This document shows positions 45,474 to 55,122 of a stretch of 64,000 nt of DNA, in pieces (the first letter of the stretch is position 1; each line of letters opens with the position of its first letter). Source of the stretch: Psychrobacter sp. FME6 (GTDB lineage: Bacteria > Pseudomonadota > Gammaproteobacteria > Pseudomonadales > Moraxellaceae). The DNA is taken from positions 1 to 64,000 of the forward strand of contig NZ_RRYW01000003.1 in the NCBI RefSeq assembly GCF_014861365.1. The letters run 5' to 3'. Position numbers and translations under genes: made by a program. The notes below the pieces were generated by a model. It was given only the letters and a program-made list of their open reading frames with translations, was not told where the DNA came from and searched no databases.

Positions 45474-45710
45474 AGTAGCAATCAATGACGGCTATTTATT
45501 CTGATTAACTGTAGACATTACATAGCCTCGCTTGATTTGTTACTGCAACATGAGATAATAATATAAAATTTTACTATCTCTTTTTATTGTTTTTCATTAA
45601 GGAAATAGTGAGTATTTACACCCATAGCTTTATATATTTTACGCACGTTTTATAACTGCTAGAAATGGACTTTTTAGCAGTTATACTGTTTTATCGCTGG
45701 CACTTTATAG

Positions 45711-45748
45711 ATCTTAAAAACAGATCTTAAAAACAGGTCTTAAAAAAC
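45711..45748 (+). repeat. Short near-tandem repeats upstream of relA
   Basis: The unit AGATCTTAAAAACAG is followed by a second and a third variant (AGATCTTAAAAACAG and GGTCTTAAAAAACA), about 13 bases apart. Confidence 0.6.
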
Positions 45749-45841
45749 ATCAGTCTTGAACTATTTATGAATCTTGAATCATAAGTGTCCACATAATAGA
45801 TAAAGTTATAATCAATTTAGAATGGCTAAGAGGAGTCGGCT

Positions 45842-48394
45842 ATGGTAAAAATTCGTGAAGGATTACCGCTGGTAGATGGACAGACCACGCAAGCCGACAG
45901 TGCCACACTAGCGGCGCAGCTGGTCGCCAGTCAACGTTCCCATCAGTCTGCCAATAGCTATGCCCAAATTCCACTGGATATCAAACATCAATTGGCGACT
46001 CATAAGCTACACACTACTTTTGATCGCTCGGCGCACTATGCTTACCATAGTCATGACCCAAACCTTGAAAACGAATATCTAGACAATAAAATCCTCGATG
46101 AATCACCCATACTCTCGGAAAAAGAGTTTGAAGCGATTGATTTGGACCAGATAAACATTGATGTCCCTACTTGGTTAGATAACGTCGCCAAGCGGATTGG
46201 GCAAGAGTCTGTACCTAACCTGAGCGCTGCCTGTGAATTTATTCGCAGCCATATGAATACTAGCGAATCGGAGCGCTCAGGCGCTTACGTGACTGGTATT
46301 GGTATGACCGATATCTTAACTTACCTTTATCAAGATGAAGACGCGCTTGTCGCTGCCATGCTCTATCGTAGTGCGCGCAAATCAATCATAAGTCTGGCTG
46401 ATATCGAAAAAAAATTCGGCACCGATATATCGACCCTAGTCAAAGATACCTTGGCAATGGGTAAGCTGTCTGAAATTATTGAGAGTAACAAACGCTTAGA
46501 AGATCATTTCGTCAATAACCAGCGTGACCAACTGTCCAATATCTATAGCATGCTCATTTCTGTCACTAACGATGTGCGCGTCGTGCTTATTAAGCTGGCT
46601 GAGCGTACCTTTGCCATGCGCGAATTAACCTTTTCTAACGAGGAGCGACAAAATCGCGTGGCACGTGAGGTCATGACCATTTATGCCCCATTAGCGCATC
46701 GATTGGGTATCGCCCAACTAAAATGGGAGCTTGAAGACTTAGCCTTTCGCTACCTTGCGCCTGAACGCTATAAAGAAATTGCTAAGCTACTATCGGAAAA
46801 ACGCAGTGAACGCGAGTCCTATATTCAGCGCGTACAAGACAAACTTAACGACGCCTTGGCAGAAGCCGATATTGAAGGTGAAGTCTCAGGACGCGTTAAA
46901 CATATTTATTCTATTTATCGAAAAATGAAGCAAAAAGGCTTGTCCTTTGATCAGCTTTACGACATTCGTGCTTTACGGGTTTTGGTCAATAATCCTTCGG
47001 ATTGCTATCATGTTTTGGGCTTGGTACACGGTCTATGGCGTTATATTCCTGAGCAGTTCGATGATTATATTACCAACCCAAAATCTAACGGCTATCGCTC
47101 GCTGCATACCGCGGTCATTGCTGAAAACAAATCGCTTGAGGTGCAAATTCGCACTCAAGAAATGCATTTTGAGGCTGAGCTTGGCATGTGCGCCCATGTC
47201 AATTACAAAGAAGGCCTAAAAAATAAGAGAGACAACTACCTAAACCAAAGAATCAGCTCATTACGTCAGCTATTGTCTATCAATAACGAAACACGCAATC
47301 AACCGCGCTCAACATTATTAACTGGTGAAGAGCTAGAAGAATTAGAGTTTGATGAAGAAGACCAAGTGGTTGATTTCGATGAGCTCGAGCGCATTTATAT
47401 TTTTAGCCGTGATGGCGATATTACTGAGCTACCAAAGGGCGCGACTGTTCTTGATTTTGCCTATTATGTCCATACCCAAGTTGGTAACCGCGCGCAAGCT
47501 GCTCGGGTCAATCAACGCTATGTACCGTTGACCTACCAGCTCAAAACGGGTGAGCAAGTCGAAATTATCACTAAGGCATCACGTGAGCCCAACCGCGATT
47601 GGCTGGTTGCATCACTGGGTTATATTCACACCAACCGCGCACGCTCAAAACTGCGTCAATGGTTTAATAAACAAGACCGCGACAAGAACATTGAAATAGG
47701 TCGACAGATGCTCAGCAAAGAGCTTGAGCGTTTATCAGTGCACCCCAATAGCATCGATTTAAATGACTATACGCAGCATTTTAATGTCAATAATACCGAT
47801 GATATTGTTGTGGGCTTGGTCACGGGCGATATTGGTCTTAACCAGCTTACCAGCCATATTTCTCGGCAACTGCATTTAGAACCTGAGAAAACTGAAGAAG
47901 ATTTTACTCCTAGTATTAACACCAGGGATTCTGGAAAGCTTGACGCCTACAAAATCCATATCGATGGCTTGGATAATATCGAGATTGGTTTAGCAGGCTG
48001 CTGCCATCCTGTACACGGTGAGCCAATTTCTGGCTATATCACTTTATCACGTGGCGTTAGCGTACATAATCGCGGCTGCCCAGAATATTTGCGTTTAATT
48101 GAACGTGATCCTGAACGCGAAATTGATGCTGCTTGGAAAGTTAAATCAGGTCGCTATCAACCGGTTGACATCCATGTAGAGGCATACGACAGACGCGGGC
48201 TACTGCGCGACTTGACCCAAATTATTGATAACGAAAACGTCAATATTCGTCAAGTTGAAACGCTGAGTAACGATGATAATATTGCCTTTTTAAAGTTTCA
48301 TATTGAAGTTTCAGGGCTGGCACATTTATCCAAGCTATTGGCTAAACTCGAACAGCAGCATGGCATCTTACATGCTCGCCGTGCTGTCGCTTGA
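45842..48394 (+). CDS. relA: (p)ppGpp synthetase RelA
   Basis: RelA is the ribosome-activated alarmone synthetase of the stringent response. AGGAG in GGCTAAGAGGAGTCGGCT precedes the ATG. The 850-residue product has an N-terminal extension of about 100 residues, a degenerate HD domain (AAMLYRSARK where HD would be, so no hydrolase), a synthetase domain (SGRVKHIYSIYRKMKQK, YDIRALRVLV, NPKSNGYRSLHTAV), a TGS domain, zinc-finger-type Cys region (GCCHPVHGE, NRGCPEYL) and a C-terminal ACT/RRM region. The RelA acidic motif, EFDD in E. coli, reads QFDD here (Gln405). Confidence 0.96.
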   Translation: MVKIREGLPLVDGQTTQADSATLAAQLVASQRSHQSANSYAQIPLDIKHQLATHKLHTTFDRSAHYAYHSHDPNLENEYLDNKILDESPILSEKEFEAIDLDQINIDVPTWLDNVAKRIGQESVPNLSAACEFIRSHMNTSESERSGAYVTGIGMTDILTYLYQDEDALVAAMLYRSARKSIISLADIEKKFGTDISTLVKDTLAMGKLSEIIESNKRLEDHFVNNQRDQLSNIYSMLISVTNDVRVVLIKLAERTFAMRELTFSNEERQNRVAREVMTIYAPLAHRLGIAQLKWELEDLAFRYLAPERYKEIAKLLSEKRSERESYIQRVQDKLNDALAEADIEGEVSGRVKHIYSIYRKMKQKGLSFDQLYDIRALRVLVNNPSDCYHVLGLVHGLWRYIPEQFDDYITNPKSNGYRSLHTAVIAENKSLEVQIRTQEMHFEAELGMCAHVNYKEGLKNKRDNYLNQRISSLRQLLSINNETRNQPRSTLLTGEELEELEFDEEDQVVDFDELERIYIFSRDGDITELPKGATVLDFAYYVHTQVGNRAQAARVNQRYVPLTYQLKTGEQVEIITKASREPNRDWLVASLGYIHTNRARSKLRQWFNKQDRDKNIEIGRQMLSKELERLSVHPNSIDLNDYTQHFNVNNTDDIVVGLVTGDIGLNQLTSHISRQLHLEPEKTEEDFTPSINTRDSGKLDAYKIHIDGLDNIEIGLAGCCHPVHGEPISGYITLSRGVSVHNRGCPEYLRLIERDPEREIDAAWKVKSGRYQPVDIHVEAYDRRGLLRDLTQIIDNENVNIRQVETLSNDDNIAFLKFHIEVSGLAHLSKLLAKLEQQHGILHARRAVA

Positions 48395-48458
48395 TTAAAA
48401 TAATTCGCATTTTTCAAAAACGCCTTTCATTCATAATAGAGTTTTCATAAAAAACACC

Positions 48459-49418
48459 ATGCCTGAATTACCTGAAGTAGAAACAACCAAGACCAGCCTT
48501 GAGCCATTATTAGGCCAACAAGTGGCCAATGTAAAAGTATTCCAACCCAAATTACGTTGGTCGATGCCAGATGATTTAAATAGTCTCGTTGGTTACACTT
48601 TAGAGAGTGTCAAGCGGCGAGCAAAGTACTTAATACTTAATTTTTTACCAGCAATGGGCGGTAATACCGACTCTTCTAAGCATTTACAGCCAAAACAACT
48701 CTTGGTTCATTTAGGTATGTCAGGGAGCTTACAACAGCACAATTACAGTACTGATAAACGCAAACATGATCATTTGGTTATGAGCTTCACTGATGCTGAT
48801 AATACGAAGACCCAGCTACATTATTATGATCCTAGGCGCTTTGGATCAGTCTTATGGCTTGAAGAATACGGTGATAAACTATTGGGTCATTTAGGACCTG
48901 AGCCGTTATCAAAGGAGTTTACTGCTGATTACTTATATCATTTAATCCAGCGTAGCAATAACTCCAATCAAACGCCTGATGACCCTTTAGCCAATAAAGC
49001 CAGCACCCGAAAAGCTACCGTCAATAAAACCACTACCAATAAGCAGCCTATCAAACGTGCCATAAAGTCTGTGATTATGGAACAGCAAGTGGTGGTCGGC
49101 GTCGGCAATATTTACGCGACTGAAAGCTTATATCTTTCAGGCATTCACCCCGCCACTCCAGCCAATGACGTCTCATATGAGAAAATAGTCATACTGGTCG
49201 CTCATATCAAAACTATTTTACAAAAGGCGATAAAACTTGGTGGTTCGACGCTACGTGACTTCACAGTGGCCAGTGGTCAAACAGGCTATTTTCAACAGAC
49301 GTTGAACGTGTATGGTAGACAAGGAGAAGCTTGTCCACATTGTGATACGGTACTCGATAATATCAAGCTTACTGGAAGAGCCAGTGTTTATTGCCCTAGT
49401 TGTCAGCCAATAATCTAA
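48459..49418 (+). CDS. mutM: Formamidopyrimidine-DNA glycosylase
   Basis: MutM removes 8-oxoguanine and FaPy from DNA and nicks the backbone. The mature N-terminus PELPEVETTKTSL gives the catalytic Pro2 and Glu3, the Lys is in VKRRAKYLIL, the H2TH domain has QQVVVGVGNIYATESL, and the C-terminal zinc finger is CPHC...CPSC. At 319 residues it is about 45 longer than usual; a Thr/Lys/Asn-rich stretch (about residues 170-197, KASTRKATVNKTTTNK) inserts just before the H2TH domain. It lies 64 bp after relA. Confidence 0.95.
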   Translation: MPELPEVETTKTSLEPLLGQQVANVKVFQPKLRWSMPDDLNSLVGYTLESVKRRAKYLILNFLPAMGGNTDSSKHLQPKQLLVHLGMSGSLQQHNYSTDKRKHDHLVMSFTDADNTKTQLHYYDPRRFGSVLWLEEYGDKLLGHLGPEPLSKEFTADYLYHLIQRSNNSNQTPDDPLANKASTRKATVNKTTTNKQPIKRAIKSVIMEQQVVVGVGNIYATESLYLSGIHPATPANDVSYEKIVILVAHIKTILQKAIKLGGSTLRDFTVASGQTGYFQQTLNVYGRQGEACPHCDTVLDNIKLTGRASVYCPSCQPII

Positions 49419-49747
49419 AAACCTTTTTATTTTAGACAATTGCTAGTTACTTTACCTTAGACGCCCTATTCTGGGCGTTCAGCCTCCTGACATACCAGAA
49501 AAACAATTGTTCCTAAATATCTTGCATTTTTGTGCTTCAATACACATATTGCACGCATTTTTATTGCTTATTAACGCACATCTTGCTTTAATGGTGCTAG
49601 CACTTACATAAATAGTGCATACTGTTTATGTATCTGTAATATTCGCCCTACCTATCGTTGCCGCATTGCTTATATAGAGAAATTATCTCTATGTTGGAGA
49701 TAGCAACAGCCAGTAATCATACCAATTATGAATTTTAGGATACCGTT
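49419..49747. other. Spacer mutM to unknown exported-protein gene
   Basis: 329 bp. Hairpin ACGCCC/GGGCGT (49461-49478) may terminate mutM. A second stem ATAGAGA/TCTCTAT (49674-49692) lies in the likely leader of the next gene. Confidence 0.5.
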
Positions 49748-50200
49748 ATGACTGTTAAAGCCAAGAACCAACGTACAGTTAAGCAAAGCACAGTTAAACA
49801 AAGTGTTTTTACTGTTGCCGTAAGCTTAGGTTTGATGGCTGCTAGCATGCAGCCTGCCTTGGCAGCGATAGAGATTGATGAAGCTTTTGGACCTTCTTAC
49901 GACACGATGGTGGTTGATACCGTGGTTGGTAAGCCTTTACAACTGGTCAGCGCCGTTGCGGGTACTGCAGCTTATATCGTTAGTTTGCCCTTTTCACTGA
50001 TCGGTGGTAATGCAGATCAAGCTCAGCAAAAGCTGTTCGTTGAACCTTGGGACGCAATGGGCCGCTGCTTAGGTTGTACCGTTGCTGAAGATAACTATTA
50101 TAAATCTCAAGTTGTTGATAATAATGTAGTGCGCATTGTCGTCGACCAACCCTCGGAGATTTTGATCAATACCAACGACTATGTGGTCGTCACACCTTAA
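49748..50200 (+). CDS. Unknown exported protein
   Basis: The 150-residue protein has a basic N-region (KAKNQRTVKQSTVKQS), a hydrophobic core and a cleavage site at about residue 40 (MQPALA-AIEIDEAF). The mature part has a hydrophobic stretch (VSAVAGTAAYIVSLPFSLIGG) and two close Cys residues (GRCLGCTV). The next block ends in TNDYVVVTP. It resembles conserved exported proteins of Moraxellaceae but I cannot name a family or function. GGAT precedes the ATG, and a bidirectional terminator follows. Confidence 0.75.
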   Translation: MTVKAKNQRTVKQSTVKQSVFTVAVSLGLMAASMQPALAAIEIDEAFGPSYDTMVVDTVVGKPLQLVSAVAGTAAYIVSLPFSLIGGNADQAQQKLFVEPWDAMGRCLGCTVAEDNYYKSQVVDNNVVRIVVDQPSEILINTNDYVVVTP

Positions 50201-50283
50201 ACGTTACTCACTCCATAGGTGTGATATTTAGAAAAATTAAGTAACATACATCTATTAAAGACAAAAACTTATCAATCGACAAT

Positions 50284-50314
50284 AAAAAAGGCTAACTTTG
50301 CGTTAGCCTTTTTT
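50284..50314. terminator. Bidirectional terminator between unknown gene and typA
   Basis: Stem GGCTAAC (50290-50296) and GTTAGCC (50302-50308), with six A before and six T after. Confidence 0.9.
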
Positions 50315-50342
50315 ATTGCTTTAATTTGGTTAAACCAAACTA

Positions 50343-52193
50343 TTAAGCACCTTTCTTACCACGACCATGACGCTTACGCTCACTTTCAGTCAAATAACGC
50401 TTACGTAGACGAATTGCTTTTGGCGTTACTTCAACCAACTCATCATCTTGAATAAATTCAAGTGCTTGCTCAAGCGTGAACTTAACTGCTGGAGTCAGCG
50501 TTAACGCTTCATCCGTACCACTAGCACGGACGTTGGTTAGCTGCTTAGCCGTTGTTGGGTTAACCGCCATGTCGTCGTTACGTGAGTTAAGACCGACGAT
50601 CATACCTTCGTATACTTCGAGCTGTGGTTCAGCAAATAACTTACCGCGCTTCTGTAAGTTAAACAGTGCAAAGCCTAGGCAAACACCTTTTGCCATAGAA
50701 ACCAATACACCATTGGTTCGGCCGCCAACGTCACCAATTTTCTGTGGGCCATAATGTGAGAAACTTGAGGTCATGATACCCGTACCTGAAGTCAATGTTA
50801 GGAACTCAGAGCGGAAGCCAATCAAACCACGGGCTGGTATAGTCGCTTCAATACGCATACGACCTTTACCATCAAGCTCCATATTGGTCATCTCACCTTT
50901 ACGTAGACCAACCTGCTCCATGATAGAACCTTGATGCTCATCTTCAATATCGAAGACGACATTTTCATACGGTTCTTGTAGTTTACCGTCAATTTCTTTA
51001 ACGATAACTTCTGGGCCTGAAACACCCATCTCAAAGCCTTCACGGCGCATGTTTTCGATAAGTACAGATAGATGAAGCTCACCACGACCCGATACTTTAA
51101 ATTTATCTGGAGACTCAGTGTCTTCTACACGTAATGCCACGTTGTGAATCAATTCACGCTCAAGACGCTCACGAATGTTACGCGAGGTCACAAACTTACC
51201 ATCACGACCAGCAAAAGGTGAGTTATTCACTTGAAAGTTCATAGATACTGTTGGTTCATCAACCGTTAGCGCTGGCAATGCTTCAACATGATTGGGATCA
51301 CAAATAGTATCAGAGATATTAAGAGAATCAATACCAGTAATACAGATGATATCACCTGCTTGTGCATCCTCTACGTCGATACGATCTAAACCGTGATAGC
51401 CCATAATTTTTAAAATACGACCATTACGAGTATTGCCGTTCTTATCAACGACCGTCACTTGAGTATTGGTTTTAACTTTACCACGCTGGATACGACCGAT
51501 ACCAATCACGCCCACAAAGCTATTGTAGTCAAGGCTAGAGATTTGCATACGGAATGGAGCATCAGCATCAACTTGCGGAGGCTGAACCACATCAACGATA
51601 GTTTTGAAAAGCGGTGTCATATCATCCGCTAAATTATCAGCTTCTAAACCTGCAATGCCGTTCAATGCTGAGGCATAAACAACGGGGAAATCTAGTTGCT
51701 CGTCGGTTGCACCTAGATTGTCAAACAGATCAAAGATTTGATCCATTACCCAATCAGGGCGTGAACCTGGACGGTCAATTTTGTTAATAACAACAATCGG
51801 CTTTAGACCTTGCTCGAACGCTTTCTGAGTCACGAAACGAGTTTGAGGCATTGGACCATCAACACCGTCTACTACTAGTAGTACGCAGTCAACCATTGAC
51901 ATAACACGTTCAACCTCACCACCAAAGTCGGCGTGACCTGGAGTGTCGACAATGTTGATACGGTATTCAGTTTCGTCAGTAGTATCTGTCCAGCGGATGG
52001 CTGTGTTTTTAGCCAAAATAGTAATACCACGCTCTTGCTCAATATCACCTGAATCCATCGCACGTTCAGCAATGTTTGCACGGTCGTCAAAAGTACCAGA
52101 TTGATGTAATAATTTATCAACCAAAGTTGTTTTACCGTGGTCAACGTGGGCAATAATTGCAATGTTACGCAGGTGTTTGATATCGTTCGCCAT
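50343..52193 (-). CDS. typA: Translational GTPase TypA/BipA
   Basis: TypA is a ribosome-binding GTPase needed for growth at low temperature and under stress, with a role in 50S assembly. The frame opens at 52232, but the ATG at 52193 (MANDIKHLRNIAIIAHVDHGKTTL) gives the family start and 616 residues. G1 is AHVDHGKTTLVDKL, G2 RGITI, G3 DTPGHADFGGEVER and G4 NKID, followed by EF-G-like domains (RGLIGFRSEFLT) and the C-terminal domain ending in a basic tail (KKRYLTESERKRHGRGKKG). It is convergent with the unknown exported-protein gene. Confidence 0.97.
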   Translation of the reverse strand: MANDIKHLRNIAIIAHVDHGKTTLVDKLLHQSGTFDDRANIAERAMDSGDIEQERGITILAKNTAIRWTDTTDETEYRINIVDTPGHADFGGEVERVMSMVDCVLLVVDGVDGPMPQTRFVTQKAFEQGLKPIVVINKIDRPGSRPDWVMDQIFDLFDNLGATDEQLDFPVVYASALNGIAGLEADNLADDMTPLFKTIVDVVQPPQVDADAPFRMQISSLDYNSFVGVIGIGRIQRGKVKTNTQVTVVDKNGNTRNGRILKIMGYHGLDRIDVEDAQAGDIICITGIDSLNISDTICDPNHVEALPALTVDEPTVSMNFQVNNSPFAGRDGKFVTSRNIRERLERELIHNVALRVEDTESPDKFKVSGRGELHLSVLIENMRREGFEMGVSGPEVIVKEIDGKLQEPYENVVFDIEDEHQGSIMEQVGLRKGEMTNMELDGKGRMRIEATIPARGLIGFRSEFLTLTSGTGIMTSSFSHYGPQKIGDVGGRTNGVLVSMAKGVCLGFALFNLQKRGKLFAEPQLEVYEGMIVGLNSRNDDMAVNPTTAKQLTNVRASGTDEALTLTPAVKFTLEQALEFIQDDELVEVTPKAIRLRKRYLTESERKRHGRGKKGA

Positions 52194-52549
52194 ATAAAAT
52201 GCTCGTTTCGTCTTAAGAAAATGCAGTAGCATTAAGCACCGCTGGATAAACTTTTATCTTCAATCAGGTAGATATTAAATACTTACTTTTAGGCGACTAC
52301 ACAATAGGTGCTGTCGTTTAATTATTTTCAGTATAATCAAACATCTACGCTGATAAATTCATCATACAGATAGCTATGCTAATGTACATTCTGTCAATTT
52401 ACAGAATGTTTGGGCAGCTAGTATAACATTATTGCTTGATAAATTTATGCAATAACTCACCTTTCTCAATACATAAATAAAAAAAAGCCACCCAATGGGC
52501 AGCTTTTTTTGTAACTATATATTTAAAATTATAACTAATGAGCGGTTAT
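52194..52549. other. Spacer upstream of typA
   Basis: 356 bp. It carries the ompA-like gene terminator near its right end and presumably the typA promoter. Nothing else recognised. Confidence 0.5.
52480..52512 (-). terminator. Terminator after the OmpA-family gene
   Basis: An imperfect stem AAGCTGCCCA/TGGGTGGCTT (minus strand) is flanked by A- and T-runs. One internal mismatch pair. Confidence 0.75.
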
Positions 52550-53857
52550 TTACTCAACAACCATATCTTTAGTTTGTTCAACAGTCATTGTTTTGTCACC
52601 AGTGATGATGGCATAAACACGACGGTTCATAGCGCGACCTTCTTCAGTATCGTTTGGCGCGATTGGGTTGTCATAACCATAACCAACAGTTGATAGACGG
52701 TTTGGAGCGATACCGAATTCATTAGTTAGCATAGATTTAACAGCAACGGCACGAGCTTCAGATAGGCGTTGGTTATAACGTGCTGAAGGACCAGTTTTAG
52801 AAGCATGACCTTCTACACGTGCTGTAGAGTTTGGATACTCACGCATCTTCTCTGCTACTTTAGCGATTTCTGGTTTGTATTGGTTTTTGATAGCTGATTT
52901 ATCGTTATCAAAGAATACACGTAGTTCCATTTTCAGCTCATCAGTAATATCTACTGGTACTGGGCAACCGCGCTCATCAACTACAACGTTCATAGGAGTG
53001 CCTGGGCATGCATCGATGCTATCAGGTACGCCATCACCGTCAGAATCAAGATCAGATTCCACAACCACTACTGGCGTATCATCAACCATTGGCTCTGCAA
53101 CTGGTGGTACAGCTACCGTAGGCGCTAAATGACCACCAAGTACAACTTCTAGGCCGGCCAACGCCATGCCTTCCCACCAGTTGTTATCGAAGTTATGAAT
53201 CGCACGAGCTTCACCACGTAGGCTTAGCGCGTCGTTGATGCGATACATAGCACCTAAACCTAGGTTACCGATAGTATCGGTTGTTTCTGATACTTCAGTA
53301 CCAGCAGCTATTTCAGTACCAGCTGGAATGCCTTGTAACGCACCCGTGGTTTTATATGATTCTTGGTTCTCTACTTTGATTTTAGACTGACCAGCACCAA
53401 CCAATACATATGGTTTGAATGCGTTATCAGTATAACCAGTGAATTCTTCCGTACCGATCAAGAAGTTACCAGAAATCATGGTTTGTTCGACGTCAAAGCG
53501 GTTAACGCCTGCATCAGCAGAATCTTCAGAAGCTTCGCCATTCGCGCTAGATACACCGTACTCTACTTGAAACTGAGTAGAAGGAGTTAGCTCGATACCT
53601 AATGCAGCACCAGTATATAGGCTACTTTCTTTGGCTACGCCACCATTGTTGTTACCACGAGTACCATCACCGATAACATCGCCATTGGCGTTTTCATAAA
53701 GGTTTTTACCAGTAGCAAGAAGATCACGTTGATCATCATGAGCTTCACCAGTGTAATGATAACCTAGTAATAATGGGCTGATAGTTACACCAGCATTAGC
53801 TGCTAAAGGTGCAGCCGCTACAGCAACAATAGCTAGAGCAATTTTATTCAATTTCAT
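52550..53857 (-). CDS. OmpA/OprF-family outer-membrane protein
   Basis: The 435-residue protein has a signal peptide ending NANA (about 21 residues) and an eight-strand beta-barrel region to about 245 (LSLRGEARAIHNFDNNWWEG). A Pro/Val-rich hinge with a calcium-type repeat follows (DLDSDGDGVPDSIDACPGTP). The C-terminal OmpA peptidoglycan-binding domain has RVEGHASKTGPSARYNQRLSEAR and NRRVYAIITGD. It is the major structural OMP type that links outer membrane and peptidoglycan and may act as a slow porin. GGAGGA precedes the ATG. Confidence 0.94.
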   Translation of the reverse strand: MKLNKIALAIVAVAAAPLAANAGVTISPLLLGYHYTGEAHDDQRDLLATGKNLYENANGDVIGDGTRGNNNGGVAKESSLYTGAALGIELTPSTQFQVEYGVSSANGEASEDSADAGVNRFDVEQTMISGNFLIGTEEFTGYTDNAFKPYVLVGAGQSKIKVENQESYKTTGALQGIPAGTEIAAGTEVSETTDTIGNLGLGAMYRINDALSLRGEARAIHNFDNNWWEGMALAGLEVVLGGHLAPTVAVPPVAEPMVDDTPVVVVESDLDSDGDGVPDSIDACPGTPMNVVVDERGCPVPVDITDELKMELRVFFDNDKSAIKNQYKPEIAKVAEKMREYPNSTARVEGHASKTGPSARYNQRLSEARAVAVKSMLTNEFGIAPNRLSTVGYGYDNPIAPNDTEEGRAMNRRVYAIITGDKTMTVEQTKDMVVE

Positions 53858-54354
53858 GGACTTCCTCCAAAGGATAATTTTAGTGATGCATTAAGCAAAA
53901 CCGCTTCTCAAGATGTTCTAAAATAGACATCTTTTACGAATTTGTAAGTGACAAAGCAAAACCAATTAAGGAGTAGCTTAGCGATTATCAATTCAGTTTA
54001 CAACTTTTTTCGTTAACGAGCTACACATTATTACACGATACTGTCGTAACTAAAACACAATAATCCGCTTAAGTTACCTAGAACTAACACACCTTACGAT
54101 TTTTATCTTTTGTATGTCAGTTCACAATAGATAGTCAGCCGAGCAATACCTACTGTCTGGACATATTTTAATACATTTAGACATTTTTCTCTATTACTAA
54201 AACCTGTCATTCACTAATTGAAACATTTTTTGACAGTAGACATATATTCTGTTTATATTGTATCAGTCAACATTATTTCATACATTACAAAGATAACTGT
54301 TGTTACAATTTATCTGTCGCTAGCCAACTTACTCATCATAGGCAATAAGACCTC
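53858..54354. other. Divergent spacer OmpA-family gene / FimT-like gene
   Basis: 497 bp AT-rich. The ompA leader lies next to the start at 53857. A run of AT-rich DNA follows, with a short TTTTTTGACAG/ CTGTCA-like block around 54225-54240. No gene, repeat or clear promoter was identified. Confidence 0.5.
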
Positions 54355-55086
54355 ATGACACTTCTTTATAAGATATTGTTAAGTTATGAAAGGCTATCTA
54401 AATTTTCTTTATTCACCCTAACTTTGGTTAGGAATGAGTTCGCGAACAGTAGTAGATCGAGTGTTTATGGTTTTTGGTTCTACTTCCAATGGCTTAGGAC
54501 ACCTAACTCTAGGAAAGAAAAAAGAATACAGATAAGGACTCTTGGGCATAGAGGCAGACAAGGTTTTACGTTGGTTGAACTCATAGTTACTGTCGCTGTA
54601 TTGGCCATCATAGCAAGTATCGCTACTCCGGCAATTCTAAATCAGTTAGCAAGTATGGAAGCTAAGCGCATCAAAAACCAACTAGAAAGCGCTCTACGTT
54701 TAGCAAAAGCAGAAAGTCTTATTAGACGCCAAAACGTGTTGGTTTGTCTATCTAATGCTGCTGGTCGTTGCGATAGAGACAGTGATAAAATACTTTTATT
54801 ATTTATAGACAGTAATGGTAATAATCACTTTGATGCTCAGGTAGATTTTTTGCTGAGCCAGCAAACTTTAAACTTAAAATACGGCAAGCTGAAATTGCGA
54901 GTAGGAAACGAGCGTCATTACACTAAGTTTTGGGGTAATAGTGGCACACCTCGAGGGCATTTTGGCCATATCAAATACTGCCCGATCGCTACTTATAGTC
55001 AAGCCATGTATCAAATCTCATTCAACCAGACAGGCATTATTAAACAGAAACTTAATGAAGACCACCCTACCGAGTGTAATAAATAA
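54355..55086 (+). CDS. Type IV prepilin-like / GspH-FimT pseudopilin
   Basis: The 243-residue reading has a type III signal-like processing site: RGRQG then FTLVELIVTVAVLAIIA (N-methylation Phe71, conserved Glu five residues into the mature protein). The mature protein of about 173 residues is FimT/GspH-like, with a minor-pseudopilin C-terminal domain (WGNSGTPRGHFGHIKYC and two Cys). Such proteins initiate type IV pilus assembly or bind DNA for uptake. The leader is odd: ATG 54355 makes it 70 residues and no ATG, GTG or TTG lies between 54427 and the cleavage site; a TTG at 54424 would make it about 47. The true start, or a frameshift, is unresolved. Confidence 0.85.
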   Translation: MTLLYKILLSYERLSKFSLFTLTLVRNEFANSSRSSVYGFWFYFQWLRTPNSRKEKRIQIRTLGHRGRQGFTLVELIVTVAVLAIIASIATPAILNQLASMEAKRIKNQLESALRLAKAESLIRRQNVLVCLSNAAGRCDRDSDKILLLFIDSNGNNHFDAQVDFLLSQQTLNLKYGKLKLRVGNERHYTKFWGNSGTPRGHFGHIKYCPIATYSQAMYQISFNQTGIIKQKLNEDHPTECNK

Positions 55087-55122
55087 TGCGACGAGTAATA
55101 AGGCCTGCCCGAATGCTTAAAA

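Larger units (their letters stand above)
45386..45841. other. Spacer rlmD-relA
   Basis: 456 bp. It contains a hairpin (45443-45473), three near-tandem copies of a CTTAAAAACA-type unit (45711-45748) and a TATAAT hexamer (45807-45812) that could be the relA -10 box but lacks a good -35. Confidence 0.5.
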
